A stretch of DNA of 64,000 bases, from assembly GCA_030549335.1 (NCBI GenBank), contig CM060198.1, forward strand, positions 63,841,958 through 63,905,957, read 5' to 3'. Positions 1-11,304 of this stretch are shown here, piece by piece; the first letter of the stretch is position 1; the number at the start of each line of letters is the position of its first letter. This DNA is from Pontederia crassipes (lineage: Eukaryota > Streptophyta > Magnoliopsida > Commelinales > Pontederiaceae). A program made the position numbers and the translations under genes. The notes beneath the pieces are model-generated. The model was not told where the DNA came from. It saw only the letters and a program-made list of their open reading frames with translations, and did not search any database.

Positions 1-1790
1 TCATGTAATGTCATATTATATCTAATGGGGTCAATTGATTGGGAGCTCTTCGATATATACTTTGTTACTACATCATATATAATTGGGCCAGTATGTTTTA
101 TATGCAGCGTCTTTATTGCAAGGTAGCAATCAAAATACGTACAGATATTTTGCTTTGCATCGTGTAACCTTTCCAACTAATGCTACCACATGCAGCTAAA
201 CAATCACAATCATATATGTGTATTTTGTTCCGCTACAGGAATGTCTTCCACCTATTTCGTCTACATATTTATGTGACTCTCCTTAATTGCTGAAAAAAGT
301 AGTCATATGAACTCAACCCTGTCAGGATTCAAATCTAGTTATTTATCATATAACGCAAGACTTGACTTCACATGTTACAAATATCTTTTATCATAAACTG
401 TCCATCCATATCTTTTACAAATATCGCACATCAGAATCAGGTGGGATCATAAACAGTTCGTCCATAAGTAAATTTTGTCCCCTGATTTGTTTTTCGGCCA
501 TGTCCATAATTATGGTTGATACGACATCTTCCCTAGAATTCAATCAATATATACATGGACGGTTGGAGTAACCAGTGGATCATTTTTTTTAAAGAAGTAG
601 CTTATGGATTAAATAATGAATCATATCAGCAAAGTCTCGAGTTCAAGTTTGATAAATGCAAAAAAAAATTTATCGGGAGCCTCTGTTCGGTAAGCGACTG
701 GAGATGACTTAATTGTATTAGTTAGACTTAATGGTAGGTCGACCTTCAACTTGTGTACAGTGCACTTTTTAGCGCCGCGTGAATTAAATTATCGACACAT
801 CGCTTTACAGATATCGAAGGCCGACCACAAAAAAAAATAATGAATCATAAAAATTCAACTACAAATTTTCTAAAGATCTCAAAGATGACTCCATCATTGT
901 GCGACTGACTCAAAAAATAAACAAAATAAACCGGAAAATAAATAACATTTTTTACTACTTGATAATTGAATTTATTTGTACCGCATTATCTATATTTTCT
1001 TTTAAATTTTTCTTTACATAAAATGTGAAATAAAATATTTTTTATAAAGCGAACTAACTTGTTAATATTTGTCTTTTTTATTAGTCCTTTAAAAGCTATC
1101 TTTCCTATAACTATTACATTAACAATATATAATCTTAATGACTTAATCTTATGTGCATTTTATATTATCACAAACTTTGTGGGTGCACATGCTTCCTTCC
1201 TTATTTTTCCAGTTTAGTTACCTGTTGAATTCAAATAAAGAGAAATGAAATTTTTATAAATAATGAACACTTCAGATCATGCAAATGGTTAATAAAACTT
1301 AAAACTAAACAAGCTTTCAATATGGGAAAACATTAGTAACAAATTTGTTCAACTCCTTTTTCTGTTCCTTTCATTTCTTTTCATTTCTATTTTTTTCTTT
1401 TCATTCTTTCTATTTTTTTTTGTTCTTTTCATTATTCTTTGATATGTTACACACATCTTTGATTTTTTTTATTATAGGCATATCATGACATTTTTATGTG
1501 ACTATAAGAGTAAGTAAGACTAGGTGAATGCTTATTTACTTAAAAAAAAGACTTGGGATCGCACAGATACCAAATAGGACTGCAAAAATCTTTCATTTGT
1601 TAACTATTCTTTAACCATCGTGGTGGGACTATAATACCCATTTGTTGACATTGTTGTCGTGGGACTACGTTGGGCATTCATTACAATTAATGCACATCAA
1701 ATTCAGTTTTATAGGTTTTATCTTTATACTTGATTATCTATCTTTTCATATTTTAATTCATCATGCCAACGCGGGCTCAAGGGGAGGCCA
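1..1790. repeat. R1 dispersed repeat, copy A
   Basis: An AT-rich non-coding block that recurs at 24.1-26.46 kb, 28.26-29.07 kb and 35.4-35.66 kb in the same orientation. Shared landmarks, in the same order, include a stretch about a cttccacctatttcg-like segment near 240, a gaatcaggtggg segment near 435, tagtcctttaaaagcta near 1083, and a ggtgggactat segment near 1621. It carries no convincing ORF, and the short open frames in it are not conserved between copies. It runs off the left edge, so its true start is unseen. It could be an old segmental duplication or the internal part of an unrecognised element. Confidence 0.7.
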
Positions 1791-1849
1791 TTCATTGAGG
1801 CCTCACCACCTAGACAACGCCTCTTAATCATGTACTAACTAGTAAACAT

Positions 1850-2990
1850 GCTCGCGCTTTCGCATAATTTAAATTTTTTATTATAATTTTTTAATAAAAA
1901 TAAAAAATTATGAATATAATATAAGAGAGATGAATAAAATAATATTTAATATTTAAATATTAATAAATATACATTATTATGATAACAATTATATTGCACC
2001 ATAATAATGTATTTTTATTATATTTTATTAAGAAACTCTCTTGTTCATAGCATGCGAATGAGTTGCAAAGAAATTGGATAAAATCAAAAGTTTCAAGGAA
2101 CAAATGAAAGTTTTTATTAATAAGCAACTTTCCAGTGATATAACGATTGAAGATGTCATCAAATACACCAGCATAATGGCTAAGCCCCAACATAGTTAGG
2201 AGTAATAGGTGGAGTACCCCCACCATAGTTAGGAGTAATAGGCAGAGTCATACGTACTGGAGAATGAACTGTTATCACATATAAGAAAAAGGTCTACTGC
2301 ACATGTTAGCCATATCAATAATTCAGTAAATAGATTCGACAAAAGAATTATAAAATGCCATGAGAAGTTTAATCTCTAATAAGTCAAGTAAAAAAATAAC
2401 AATAAAAAGTTCTAGTAGTGTTGTGTTGTCTTGTTAATGGACGAAGGGAAGGGAAGTAGCGATAGAGGAGGAGATTCAGGAGATTGCAGATGTAAATGGA
2501 GAGTCCTTGTCCCCATCAATTTTCGCCAATGTGTCTATTGTTCTCTTTTCTTTTCTCTATTCTTGGACTCTGTTGAGAGAGCATTTTCAATGGCGCAACA
2601 AATATATATTTCTTTTTGTTACATCAATAATAATGTTTATAATTTTTTTCAAAAAGTTTAATGATAATTTCACACAAAAATATAGAACTTATAATTTTAT
2701 CATATTTAAATTGTATATGGAAGGTATGACCTAAATTTTGTTAGATACTTATTTAGCTATTAATTTTAATATACTTGTGTATAAAATCCTTAGAAAGAAA
2801 TAATAAAAAAAACCATGAAGGATATTTCAGTTGTAGAATCCAAAAAATCATCAAACCAAAAAAAAAATTGCTACAACTTCATCTATTGCCAAGTTGATCA
2901 TACATCATCATCTAGCAGAAACCATAAAAAAATTTTAATGCACAAAAACAAATAAACTTGGCAAAAGACAAACGCTTCTGCCAAAAGACA
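1850..2990. other. AT-rich intergenic stretch, no gene seen
   Basis: Mostly A/T sequence with short, uninformative open frames. The only structure noticed is a 19-base direct repeat (catagttaggagtaatagg) at 2191-2209 and 2224-2242, a period of 33 bp. No promoter, RNA gene or element end could be supported. Confidence 0.5.
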
Positions 2991-3149
2991 GGATTCATGG
3001 CGGCAGATGTTTGGAAAGATTCTTCGTCCAATGGCTCCGCAACTCATCTCCGTTGGCATGTCGTTGCTACATGGGAGCTGCTTGGACACTGAAGACGTCA
3101 ACTCTTCTTTCTCATCTGTACTCTGCATGGACAGGGCTGATTGCCGAGG

Positions 3150-3660
3150 TCAATGAGTGATATGCCTGGTACAGTCTTGGTGATGGCGAAGACGTCGTTG
3201 AGCTCGAAGGGCCCATTGCGCGGCCAATGGTGCAAGTTGCAACTCGTGCATGTGCTAGAGCAACGTTTGCCACAGCTCTCGATGAGAGCATCGCGCCGGA
3301 ACTCAATGCCTACCTCAGTTGCATTACGTGTTGCACAGGTCTATGAAATTGAGCGAAGACACCATCTTTTTTTGTAGAGAATCCGCATTGGATGGATTGG
3401 GTTGAATGATGCTTCTAGAAGGAGCAAAGGCGGCTACATCTCACTCACCAGAACCTCTCCTCCATGCAACAGATTCCTGCAAAAAATTAGCATGTGCATG
3501 GATTCGAATCAAGAAATTAAATAGATAGCAATTGCCTGCATTGACCTCCCATTGCTAGGCGAATCGATAGTATATGGTGGCGACGGCCATGGACGTGAAG
3601 CCGAGGCTCGACATCACCGCCACGAGGTACACCCACCACTCCGACGGCATCCTCTCCATC
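3150..3660 (-). pseudogene. beta-carotene 3-hydroxylase fragment (decayed)
   Basis: Plant beta-ring carotenoid hydroxylases add 3-hydroxyls to beta-carotene in plastids on the way to zeaxanthin. Two minus-strand pieces resemble the family in the right order. About 3557-3660 reads MPSEWWVYLVAVMSSLGFTS followed by MAVATIYYRFA, matching the conserved ERxTYLVAAVMSSxGITSMAVxAVYYRF segment. About 3155-3335 reads EVGIEF, then pieces like ARxxHRELW and HMHE, then NGPFELNDVFAITKTVPGIS, matching VGMEFWARWAHRALWHASLWHMHESHHRPRxGPFELNDVFAIVNAVPAIS. The gap (about 3340-3540) sits where an intron would be. It is dead: an in-frame TAG replaces the Trp after YYRFA (3554-3556), another TAG sits before HMHE, and the second piece changes frame before GPFELND. 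The transit peptide and the C-terminal third were not found. Confidence 0.7.
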
Positions 3661-3729
3661 CACCGGATCCCTCCCTCCTGCTGCCCCTCCTGATGTTAAT
3701 GTTGTGCTCCAGTTGTTCCTCCGACTACG

Positions 3730-3880
3730 TCCGCTCCATGCTGTCGAAGTAGGGCTGGTCCAATATTAGGCCCCCTACGCGCATCGACGACAGCTCGAGG
3801 TCCTTCTCCCCCATGACCGCATGCCTCGCGATGTTGCCGCTAGCACTACTGCCCATGAAGAAGCAGCGGGAGATGTGGGG
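3730..3880 (-). pseudogene. carboxylesterase (CXE / alpha-beta hydrolase fold 3) fragment
   Basis: The minus strand reads FFMGSSASGNIARHA, then a variable stretch and MRVGGLILDQPYFDSMERT. This matches the plant CXE/HSL-type carboxylesterase core, usually FLMGSSAGGNIAYHA...LRIRGLILNQPFFGGxERT, where the second Ser of GSSAG is the nucleophile. Only about 45 residues remain: the oxyanion HGGG segment upstream and the Asp/His region downstream are absent. The frame closes right after ERT with a stop. Less than 100 bp beyond it the hydroxylase-like fragment begins on the same strand, so two unrelated gene pieces lie nearly end to end. Assignment rests on this one conserved segment. Confidence 0.6.
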
Positions 3881-3896
3881 TCCTGACCCAACACAA

Positions 3897-3926
3897 AAAA
3901 TAAATAAATAAATAAATAAATAAAAT
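3897..3926. repeat. (TAAA)n microsatellite
   Basis: About seven tandem TAAA units directly upstream (in transcription sense) of the carboxylesterase fragment, followed by a short TATATA run at 3940-3952. Confidence 0.9.
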
Positions 3927-3954
3927 ATTTCAACCATATATATATATATAATTT

Positions 3955-4860
3955 TTGTTTGGAAAGAAAGTTAAAAAAAGTAGTAAAAAAATGAGTGCAA
4001 TGAATTGTGCTACCTATGCTGAAGCTAAGGAAGTAGCCCTTAAAGTGGAGAGTCTAATCGAGGAGCGCAAGCGACGCACAAAATTTCACAATAAAAAATT
4101 TAATGAGGATTATGGCACAAAAAATATATTTGTATTTATATACATATATGGGTGCCTTTGTTTCTATATATATACATATACGTGACTTTGTATCCAAAAA
4201 ATAATTAAATTATAAAAAAAAGCACTCCACACCAAGGTCTCGAGGAGCGTGTTCTACATACTCATTAACCTCATACATATGTGAATACAATTGTTAATTG
4301 AAGTTTATCATATGTAACATATATATATATATATTTGTATTTATTAATTATATTTTATATAGGTAACATATAAATATTTGTATTTATTAATCAACTCATA
4401 ATAATGGTGCCACAAGAGGGTCGCATTAGTGATGCAGGTTGATTAGTATCAATTTGGCGTCATAGTACTACAAGGCAGAATATTAGGATCACCGCAATGT
4501 CTCTTCTCTCATTGATGCCAAGGTGGTGCTATTTAACATTGACAGAAGTTGATGCCAAGGTTGTGTCATGTCTTATCGTGCATTCTACAGTTTGTTCGCA
4601 CATATATTCTACAGTATCAAGAGGGCGCCAACTTTGGCATCGACTTTATGTAACCCCAAACAGCGCTATCTCGAGGTAAGTAGAATCGATTTCCTTCCGA
4701 CGCTACAGAATAAGGTAGACGACTACTGCTTAAATATAAAGATAAAAAAAAGATATGTTCGAAAACAGAATATCAATCACAATCCCCCCTGCCCTGGTTG
4801 ATTGGTTTAATTACACGTCAATAAAGATGACGAAAAGGCATCCATATCTTTGACCACACA
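3955..4860. other. intergenic, possible weak gag-like relic, otherwise unassigned
   Basis: A 76-codon plus-strand frame (3955-4185) contains NCATYAEAKEVALKVESLIE, which vaguely resembles the helical end of Ty3-type gag proteins, but nothing around it confirms this. From 4200 to 4860 the sequence is AT-rich with a TATATA run at 4318-4335 and a moderately GC-balanced part (4390-4700) with no recognisable product. Confidence 0.3.
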
Positions 4861-5300
4861 AAATGAAAAGAGGAAAAGAAAGATGGGAAAGAGGCTCTGC
4901 CACTTTCTCCTTCCGCTTGTGTGTTGCCAAGAATATGGAATTGCAAAGGAGTGGAATCTGGACCCCCTTTCTCAGTTGCCTCCTTGTTCCTTTTATGCTC
5001 GGGTTGAGGTAGCTACTCCCTTGTTCACTTCTGTCCTAAAAAATGTTTCTTTCCTCCAATTCAAGGGAATCTATCGGGCTAGTACGGAAAGGTTCCTCTC
5101 TCTAGTTGTTTCTATTTTGAACCATGTTGCCTCTTGAACTGTGTTACCTCAATAAATCATGCTATCTCCTTGAATTCGTCTAAGTGTTGGGATGGGGGCA
5201 CTTTTGCCTTGGGTGCCCCCGCTTGCTATGTAGTCCGAAATCTCAACCTTCCTTCGGTCGATTTATCCTTCCCCTTAGTCTATTGGGATTTCTACATAAA
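4860..5300. other. organelle-like stretch, possible NUMT
   Basis: About 440 bp of balanced base composition in AT-rich surroundings. Its texture (long mixed C/T runs, motifs such as gggaatctatcgggctag and cttccttcggtcgattta) resembles intergenic plant mitochondrial DNA. No known organelle gene is recognised, and the 95-codon frame at 4850-5137 has no family I know. This is a composition-based suspicion only. Confidence 0.3.
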
Positions 5301-6060
5301 AACCCTTATAAAAAGTAGTAATACAGTCCCATAAACATGAAATGTCACTTTTTCATAAAATAAAAGTGGGAAAAATCGTAAAAGCTGCATTTCAACAATA
5401 AAGCATATGTTTGAACATGAAAACATAGCAAAACATGGCATAAATGTATGTTGAACATGAGCAAAAAATATAGATAATTTTTTCCGCATTAAACTCCTCC
5501 AAACTTATGCCTTTGCTTGTCCACAATAAAAACTAAGGACTTAAGGTCGAAAGTTTCAAGTTTTGATGACAACATTATATATAACACTGTATCTCCCCGC
5601 CCTCAAGTTCACATATCTGCCCTTTTAACTCCCGACTCCAAAATCACTGAAGCATGTCCATAATTGGGCACTGAGTGAGGCTATCCTGCTGGATGGTCAA
5701 CCACAAAACTTCCTCCTAAGAACGTAGACTTTCCCCCAATCTATATCACACTAAAAGATGGCCTGCGCATGGTGGGACACTTACTGTCCCTAGGACTTAA
5801 CTAGCGCCTCTTTTCATATACGCTCATGAAGTACTTCTCTCGTCCTTCATATTTCTTTTAGCCTCCCACAACATCCCCACCTTTTCTTCGGAGAATACTT
5901 GGATGGAATGCTTGAGTCTTTTATTGAAAATAAAAGATATTTTAAAAGACAAGAGGCACATGCATGGGGGCATGAACCTAACATTGTCGCAGATCATACT
6001 TTTAGTGTCATGCAAATTGGAGTAAGTGTAAAATCCTAGATGAAACTATGTGGAGGTTCA
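5300..6060 (-). mobile_element. fragment of a Ty3-gypsy LTR/internal junction
   Basis: Around 5487-5520 the plus strand reads attaaactcctccaaactt followed by tgcctttgcttgtcc. This closely parallels the LTR-end plus polypurine-tract junction of the Athila-like elements in this window (38041-38070 and 53616-53650: atcaaactcc(t/c)cc...aaagtcttgcttg). It is therefore probably the 3' junction of an older minus-strand relative. No matching second LTR was found, and boundaries are vague. Confidence 0.4.
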
Positions 6061-7107
6061 CCCTACATAGCACTAACTTTGCCTTCGAGTCAGTGTCGTC
6101 AAGGTTCTATGTATTTTAATTTAGGAATGTTCAGAATAGGTTAAGCATGCAGGCTAAAAAGGTAAAAATGATATACATAATGAACTTTGACAACACAACT
6201 CACCGAATACTCCATCTCTCGATGCACATGCGACAATTGAGGAATAGATTATCTTCTCATACGAGAGTTGCCAACACTATAAAGCTAGATATAGTTCAAA
6301 CGAGATAAGGACAATGACATAACTAATGAACTTTTTTGTTTGTCGCAAATGGCATTATTTCTTGGATTATATTTGGTGCTAGATATCTTTCAGAGGGATG
6401 CTTCTAGTTGCCTTTCCCCTTAATAAAATAGTTATAAAACTCCTAATTAAGTGTGATAGCCTTTATTAGCTATCATTTTAAGTTAATTTAAGATCATCAT
6501 ACAACATTAATAGCTTTGATACTGCGACTGTAGGATCCTGAGATGAATAATAGAAAGTAAAGGTGCAAGATCAACGAAGAATCAATTACTTGATTGATTG
6601 TTAGCAGGCAGCGGCGGCGGCAACGTCAGGGTCGACGGACCGAGGATGACTGTATCGGGGTCAGTCGAATGAGGATTATGGCACCGACGAAGGAGTCACC
6701 GAAGGACAGTGGCTCATCGATGAAATTAGTGAACTTGACGAACCCATGACTCCTATACTACGTTTATAATTCAAAACAATTTAAAATAATTTGCAAAAAA
6801 AATACAAGTGATGAACAATGCCCATATTTGCAAAAAAAATAATTAAAACTAATAAAATTGTGACTTATTGTATCTGCCAGAGGAGGATGGCAGCGGCAAC
6901 AACAAGGTCGGAGAAACGGATAACGAGGACTTGTTAGGATGAAAGATGGTGGCATTGGGGGTTGGTGGATGGAGGATGACACCGTCGAGGCAGGATGGAC
7001 GACGTCAAGGAAATAATGGAGTCAACCATGGGCAGCGACTCGACAGTGACAACGTTAAGGAAGGACGGCGGCTGGTGGGCAGATGGTGAACATGGTGGAG
7101 CAATGGT
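6060..7107. other. unassigned; GC-rich repeat-like DNA split by the 7.1-kb element
   Basis: 6060-6540 is AT-rich without a gene. Two GC-richer blocks follow (about 6600-6740 and 6875-7107) with recurring ggatggcggc- and gacgacgtcaagg-like words. The second block continues on the far side of the LTR element at 11305-11420 (aggatggaggacttag, gatggcggag), so the element landed in it. No protein family is recognised on either strand. It may be an older element or decayed gene. Confidence 0.35.
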
Positions 7108-7112
7108 CTTGG

Positions 7113-7953
7113 TGTTGGAGAAAAGTTTTAATGCCATATAAAATTATATTTTGATGATATAAACCTCGAAAGATTAGAGTTATATGCTGAAACGATTTAA
7201 ATAGAAATGGTCAACTTTATGCACTGAACTTTGATTGAATAATTGATTACAATCTCATTAGATTTTGAATGAATAATTATTATCAAAGTTGTAGAGAATT
7301 CTATTGTATCCATAGAATCCAAGATTACCTAATTTGGATAGCCATACAAAACGTTATGCTCAAAATAGTGCAGAGTGGTCAATCAATCGGTCGAAGCAAT
7401 GAAACCCGGTCAAGGCACCGATCAACCGAACAGACATACCGGTCGACCAATCAGACATACCAGTCGACCGGTCAATGTAAAGATTGCTCAGCTCAATGTT
7501 GGGACTACATCGATTGACCAAAACAGCTCAACGGCTAAAATCCAAAATGACAAGACTACATCGATTGATGCACTGATCGATAGTCCGGTCGATCGATGAG
7601 CTACGGTCACAAAATCACACAATGGTCATATAGGCCGATCGACCGGTCCATTAGTGCGGTCGATCGGTCCTAGGCTGAGATGAATAGTAACGACTATTTT
7701 TTAAGGAGAAAATTATGGAAAACAAAAAAATTTTCACACATAGAAACATATAAAAGGAGTGCCAAAGCTTAAAAAAATTTTAACGACTGGTCCTTTCTAT
7801 TTTATTATGTATGTGATATGATTGCTTTTGTGTTGGTTTGAATATTAATGAATCGATTTTAAGTTTTCACAATGATTTTTGTTAAATCGATATTTTCAAG
7901 TGTAACACCAATTCACCCACCCCCTCCCTTTCTTGGTGCTTTGGAATCCTACA
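7113..7953 (+). repeat. 5' LTR of the 7.1-11.3 kb element
   Basis: 841 bp, TG...CA ended. It carries a TATAAAAGG-like box near 7749 and an iterated GTCGACCGG/CGATCGA motif block at about 7375-7680 (described under findings). Its first ~190 bp and last ~200 bp match the partner LTR closely; the middles are not the same. Confidence 0.85.
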
Positions 7954-7955
7954 AT

Positions 7956-7968
7956 TGGTAATAGAGCC
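7956..7968 (+). other. primer binding site (tRNA-iMet type)
   Basis: TGGTAATAGAGCC begins 2 bp after the LTR, close to the canonical plant copia site TGGTATCAGAGC. Confidence 0.75.
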
Positions 7969-8008
7969 AAGTTGCTCTTGTTTTTAGGATTTAATCATCT
8001 TTAGAGTT

Positions 8009-9595
8009 ATGGCATCAAATGGATTAAATTTTTTCGAAGGACAATCAATTAGTCGTCCTCCGCTTTTTAATACTTCAAATTTTGCATATTGAAAAATTAG
8101 GATTCAAGCATACATATGTTACATTGATATTGACATGTGGGATATTATTGAAAAATGTTATTATTTACATGAAAAATTACCTTCAGAACATACGGAAAGA
8201 GAAAAAAATTGCAAAACTTGATTGAAAAGTTAAAAATATTTTTTATTGTGCTTTGGATTCAATGGAGTTTAATCAAATTTTTAGTTGTGAAAGTGCAAAT
8301 GAGATTTGGAAGAAACTCATTGTTATTTATGAAGGAACGGATAAAGCTAAAAAATCTAGATTAAATATTTTAAATCACCAATATGATTATTTCAATATGC
8401 ATGAATATAAATTTATTAATGATATGGTTGCACGATTTAATGATATTGTGAATGGCTTAGCCTCCTTGGACAAGCCAAGCACTAACTCCCAAAAGGTGAA
8501 AAAGTTTCTCAAATTCTCTCTCTTCCAAATGGCATACAAAGAGGACTGTGATTGAAGGAAAAGATTTCATCAAAATTTAGACTGTGATTGAAGAAAAAGA
8601 TTTCAACAAACTAAATTTTGATTATCTTATTAGTTCACTCTTGACTTATGAGATCAAAATTCGAGAAGATGAAAAAGAAAATGCCCTCAACAAGAAAACA
8701 TTGGCATTGAAAATAAGCAAATAGAAGAAGACTCAAGCAAAGAAGATGTAGACGAAAAGAGACAAGCAGATTATATAAGAAAGCTTAACAAATACTTGAA
8801 GTTGGTGAAAAATAAAAAAAAATGAGAAGCCAAAGAGAAAATTATATAAACATCACCGAGAAAGAAACTCAAGTCTTACAAAGAATGACAAAGAAGAGAC
8901 ATCCCAGAAAGAGAAAAAGAAAAAGTATGATCAAGTGATGCAAGTGACTCATCTAGCTCTTCTAATGAGGATGCATACATATGACTAATGTTACATAACG
9001 ATGAGGTAACTTCTAACTCTTCAAATTCAAATAATGACTCATCAAGTTATTCTAAGGAAGATATTTTCTTTGATGTGCACAAAGAATTTTCCTCTCTTAT
9101 AAAAAGGTATTTTGCACTTAAAGAGGAAAATGAAAAAATACTACATGAGTTTGAGAAATTAAAAGAAGAAAAGGATACATATGTTATGGAAAATGAAAAC
9201 TTAAAAAATGAAAGTGATTCTTTGAAAATTACACATGCTTGTGAAATTGTAAAGCTGACATATTCTTTAGAAAAAGTAAAAAAGGAAAATACTTTTTTGA
9301 AAAAATACACAACATAAGGCTATCTCTCAAGTAACGAAAAGTAATTTTAGAAAATACTTTGTACATGAAAACTTTTATTAGAAATCTAATCATTCTTATA
9401 ACAAATCCTTGAAAAAATCATATATTACTTATTTTACATGTGGATTTCATGATCATTATGCATATCAATGCAAAGCAAAGTAGGAAAACCATTTCAACAT
9501 GGAATGATATGGGTTCCAAAAGGAACTTTGACTAACAAAATTGGACCCATAAAAGTTTGGGTACCAAATGTTAAATAATTGTTTTTTAGGTTGCC
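8009..9595 (+). pseudogene. gag relic of the SIRE-like element
   Basis: An ATG at 8009 opens MASNGLNFFEGQSISRPPLF, then NFAYWKIRI and MWDIIE, the amino-terminal signature of copia/SIRE gag (FxGxxxxRPPxFxGxNYxxWKxRM...DxWxIIE). Further on are a UBN2-like stretch (HEYKFINDMVARFNDIVNGL near 8400-8460), a highly charged coiled-coil segment (about 8990-9310), a CCHC-like knuckle remnant (TCGFHDHYAYQC near 9440-9475), and a VWVPK-like tail typical of this lineage. The frame is broken in several places, so this is a fossil. Confidence 0.75.
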
Positions 9596-10463
9596 TCACA
9601 TGTAAAGCAAAGGACAAGTGAAATTAAAAATGTGAAGGCACAAAGATCATGATAAAAATATAATTTACTTGAAAATTATGAGCATGCAAAATTTGTTATA
9701 CTCTTACATGTTTGAAGAATCACTTTGTTCTTAAGTGTTAAACTTAAAAATATCCATGTTAGGAAAACTTTTTTATTTCTTATTCAAAATTTCAAAATTA
9801 TTTCTTTGAAAGAAAAGATGGACATATAAAAGACTGAGAAAAGATGGAAATAGAAAATTGATCATATTGATAGGGGGAGCTTGTTTTAAAGTTTTTTGAA
9901 AGATTATGTCACTCATTCAACTTAACTATGATCTAGTTACCGTTAGTGTTAAATTCTTGATTATTTGATATAATCCAAATTAATTTTGACATATCATTGA
10001 TATCATTGTTGTCTCAAAATTTTATGCAATATCTTGATCCTTTTATAATATGAGACATGTTACACATTCACTTTTTTCCTTCGGTCATGAATTTAGGGGG
10101 AGCTATTTTTTAACTATCACATATATTATATATGAATCAATTCTTATGATGTGATACTTTACATATTCTCTATATGACAAAAAGGGGAGAATAATTTTTT
10201 ATGTGATTAAGGGGGAGTTACATAGTATTACTTATATGCTTCATATGTAAATTACTTTTTGATGAAACAAAAGTAGGATAAATATAGTAGAAAAAATGAT
10301 ATGAATATTACTTTATATGAAACGGTACCTTACAATTAGTACTTATGTACATATCTATCCTTGTAAGGAAAGCTTAGTTTTAAAGGGAGTAAAATTGATT
10401 TTACATTTTTTTTCATATTTTTTGCAACTTATATATTTTTTATATTTCTCAATTTGTCTTCAT

Positions 10464-10478
10464 AAAAAAAGGGGAGAT
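10464..10478 (+). other. polypurine tract
   Basis: AAAAAAAGGGGAGAT abuts the right LTR, as expected for plus-strand priming. Confidence 0.8.
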
Positions 10479-11299
10479 TGTTGGAGCAAAATTTAAAGCT
10501 CTATGAAATTATATTTTGATGATACAAACCTCAAAAGATTAGAATTATATGCTAAAAAAATTTAAATAAAAATGGATAACTTTATGCACTGAACGTTGAT
10601 TGAATAATTGACTACAATCTCATTAGATTTTGAATGAATGACGAATATTAAAATTTTCTGCACAAAATTTTCACACATAGAAACCAATAAAAGAAGTGTC
10701 AAAGCCTAAAAAAAAGACATTCATCCAAGCATTCAAGGAAAACTTTAAGTTAACAAAAGAATATCATTCTCTTGAAGTTATTATTCTAGTTTATCTTTTT
10801 TCTCTCTTCTCTTCTTGTGAGCATGATATTGTAAAAGAGAGAAACACTTGGTTAGAAAATTGAGTGAGCTCCTATGTAAAAGAGGATCCATATCTTACCA
10901 TTTGAGTTAGAGAAAAGATAAGCTTCCTAGGAGAAGAGGTGTGTCTTACCTCTCGAAGCGGAGAAAAGGTGATTTTGTGTAAAGGGTTTGTTCTTTGCCC
11001 TATTTGAAACTAAGGAAGAGTTTAGTGGAATCTCCGATAGTCTCAAGGTCGAGAAGTTAAAACGGAAATGTAGGTCAAGGTGTGGTCGAACTTCGTCAAC
11101 AACCATCATGTTCTTTGTATTTGATTTCTCTCTCTCTCTCTCCTTTTTATTTTATTATGTATGTGATATGATTGCTTTTGTGTTGGTTTGAATATTAATG
11201 AATCGATTTTAATTTTTTGCAATGATTTTTGTTAAATCGATATTTTCGAGTTTAACACCAGTTCAATCCCCTCCTCTCTTGGTGCTTTGGGATCCTACA
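10479..11299 (+). repeat. 3' LTR of the 7.1-11.3 kb element
   Basis: 821 bp, starting TGTTGGAGC and ending GATCCTACA, followed by the CTTGG target duplication. It matches the 5' LTR at both ends. It contains a (TC)n run near 11125-11142. Confidence 0.85.
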
Positions 11300-11304
11300 C
11301 TTGG

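Larger units (their letters stand above)
7113..11299 (+). mobile_element. non-autonomous Ty1-copia (SIRE/Maximus-like) LTR element, decayed
   Basis: A complete insertion by its ends: 5-bp target duplication CTTGG at 7108-7112 and 11300-11304, LTRs starting TGTTGGAG and ending ATCCTACA, an initiator-tRNA-Met-type primer site just inside the left LTR, and a purine tract (AAAAAAAGGGGAGAT) just inside the right LTR. The 2.5-kb interior holds a decayed gag only and no protease, integrase or reverse transcriptase, against 8-9 kb for autonomous SIRE-type elements. The gag shows several breaks (roughly half a dozen or more). The LTRs differ in block structure as well as by substitutions, suggesting some age. 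It lies within older GC-rich repeat DNA. Confidence 0.85.

Noticed and set aside
8988-9317. 109-codon coiled-coil frame as a separate host gene
   Set aside because: It lies inside the copia element between gag signatures and fits the charged region of SIRE-type gag.
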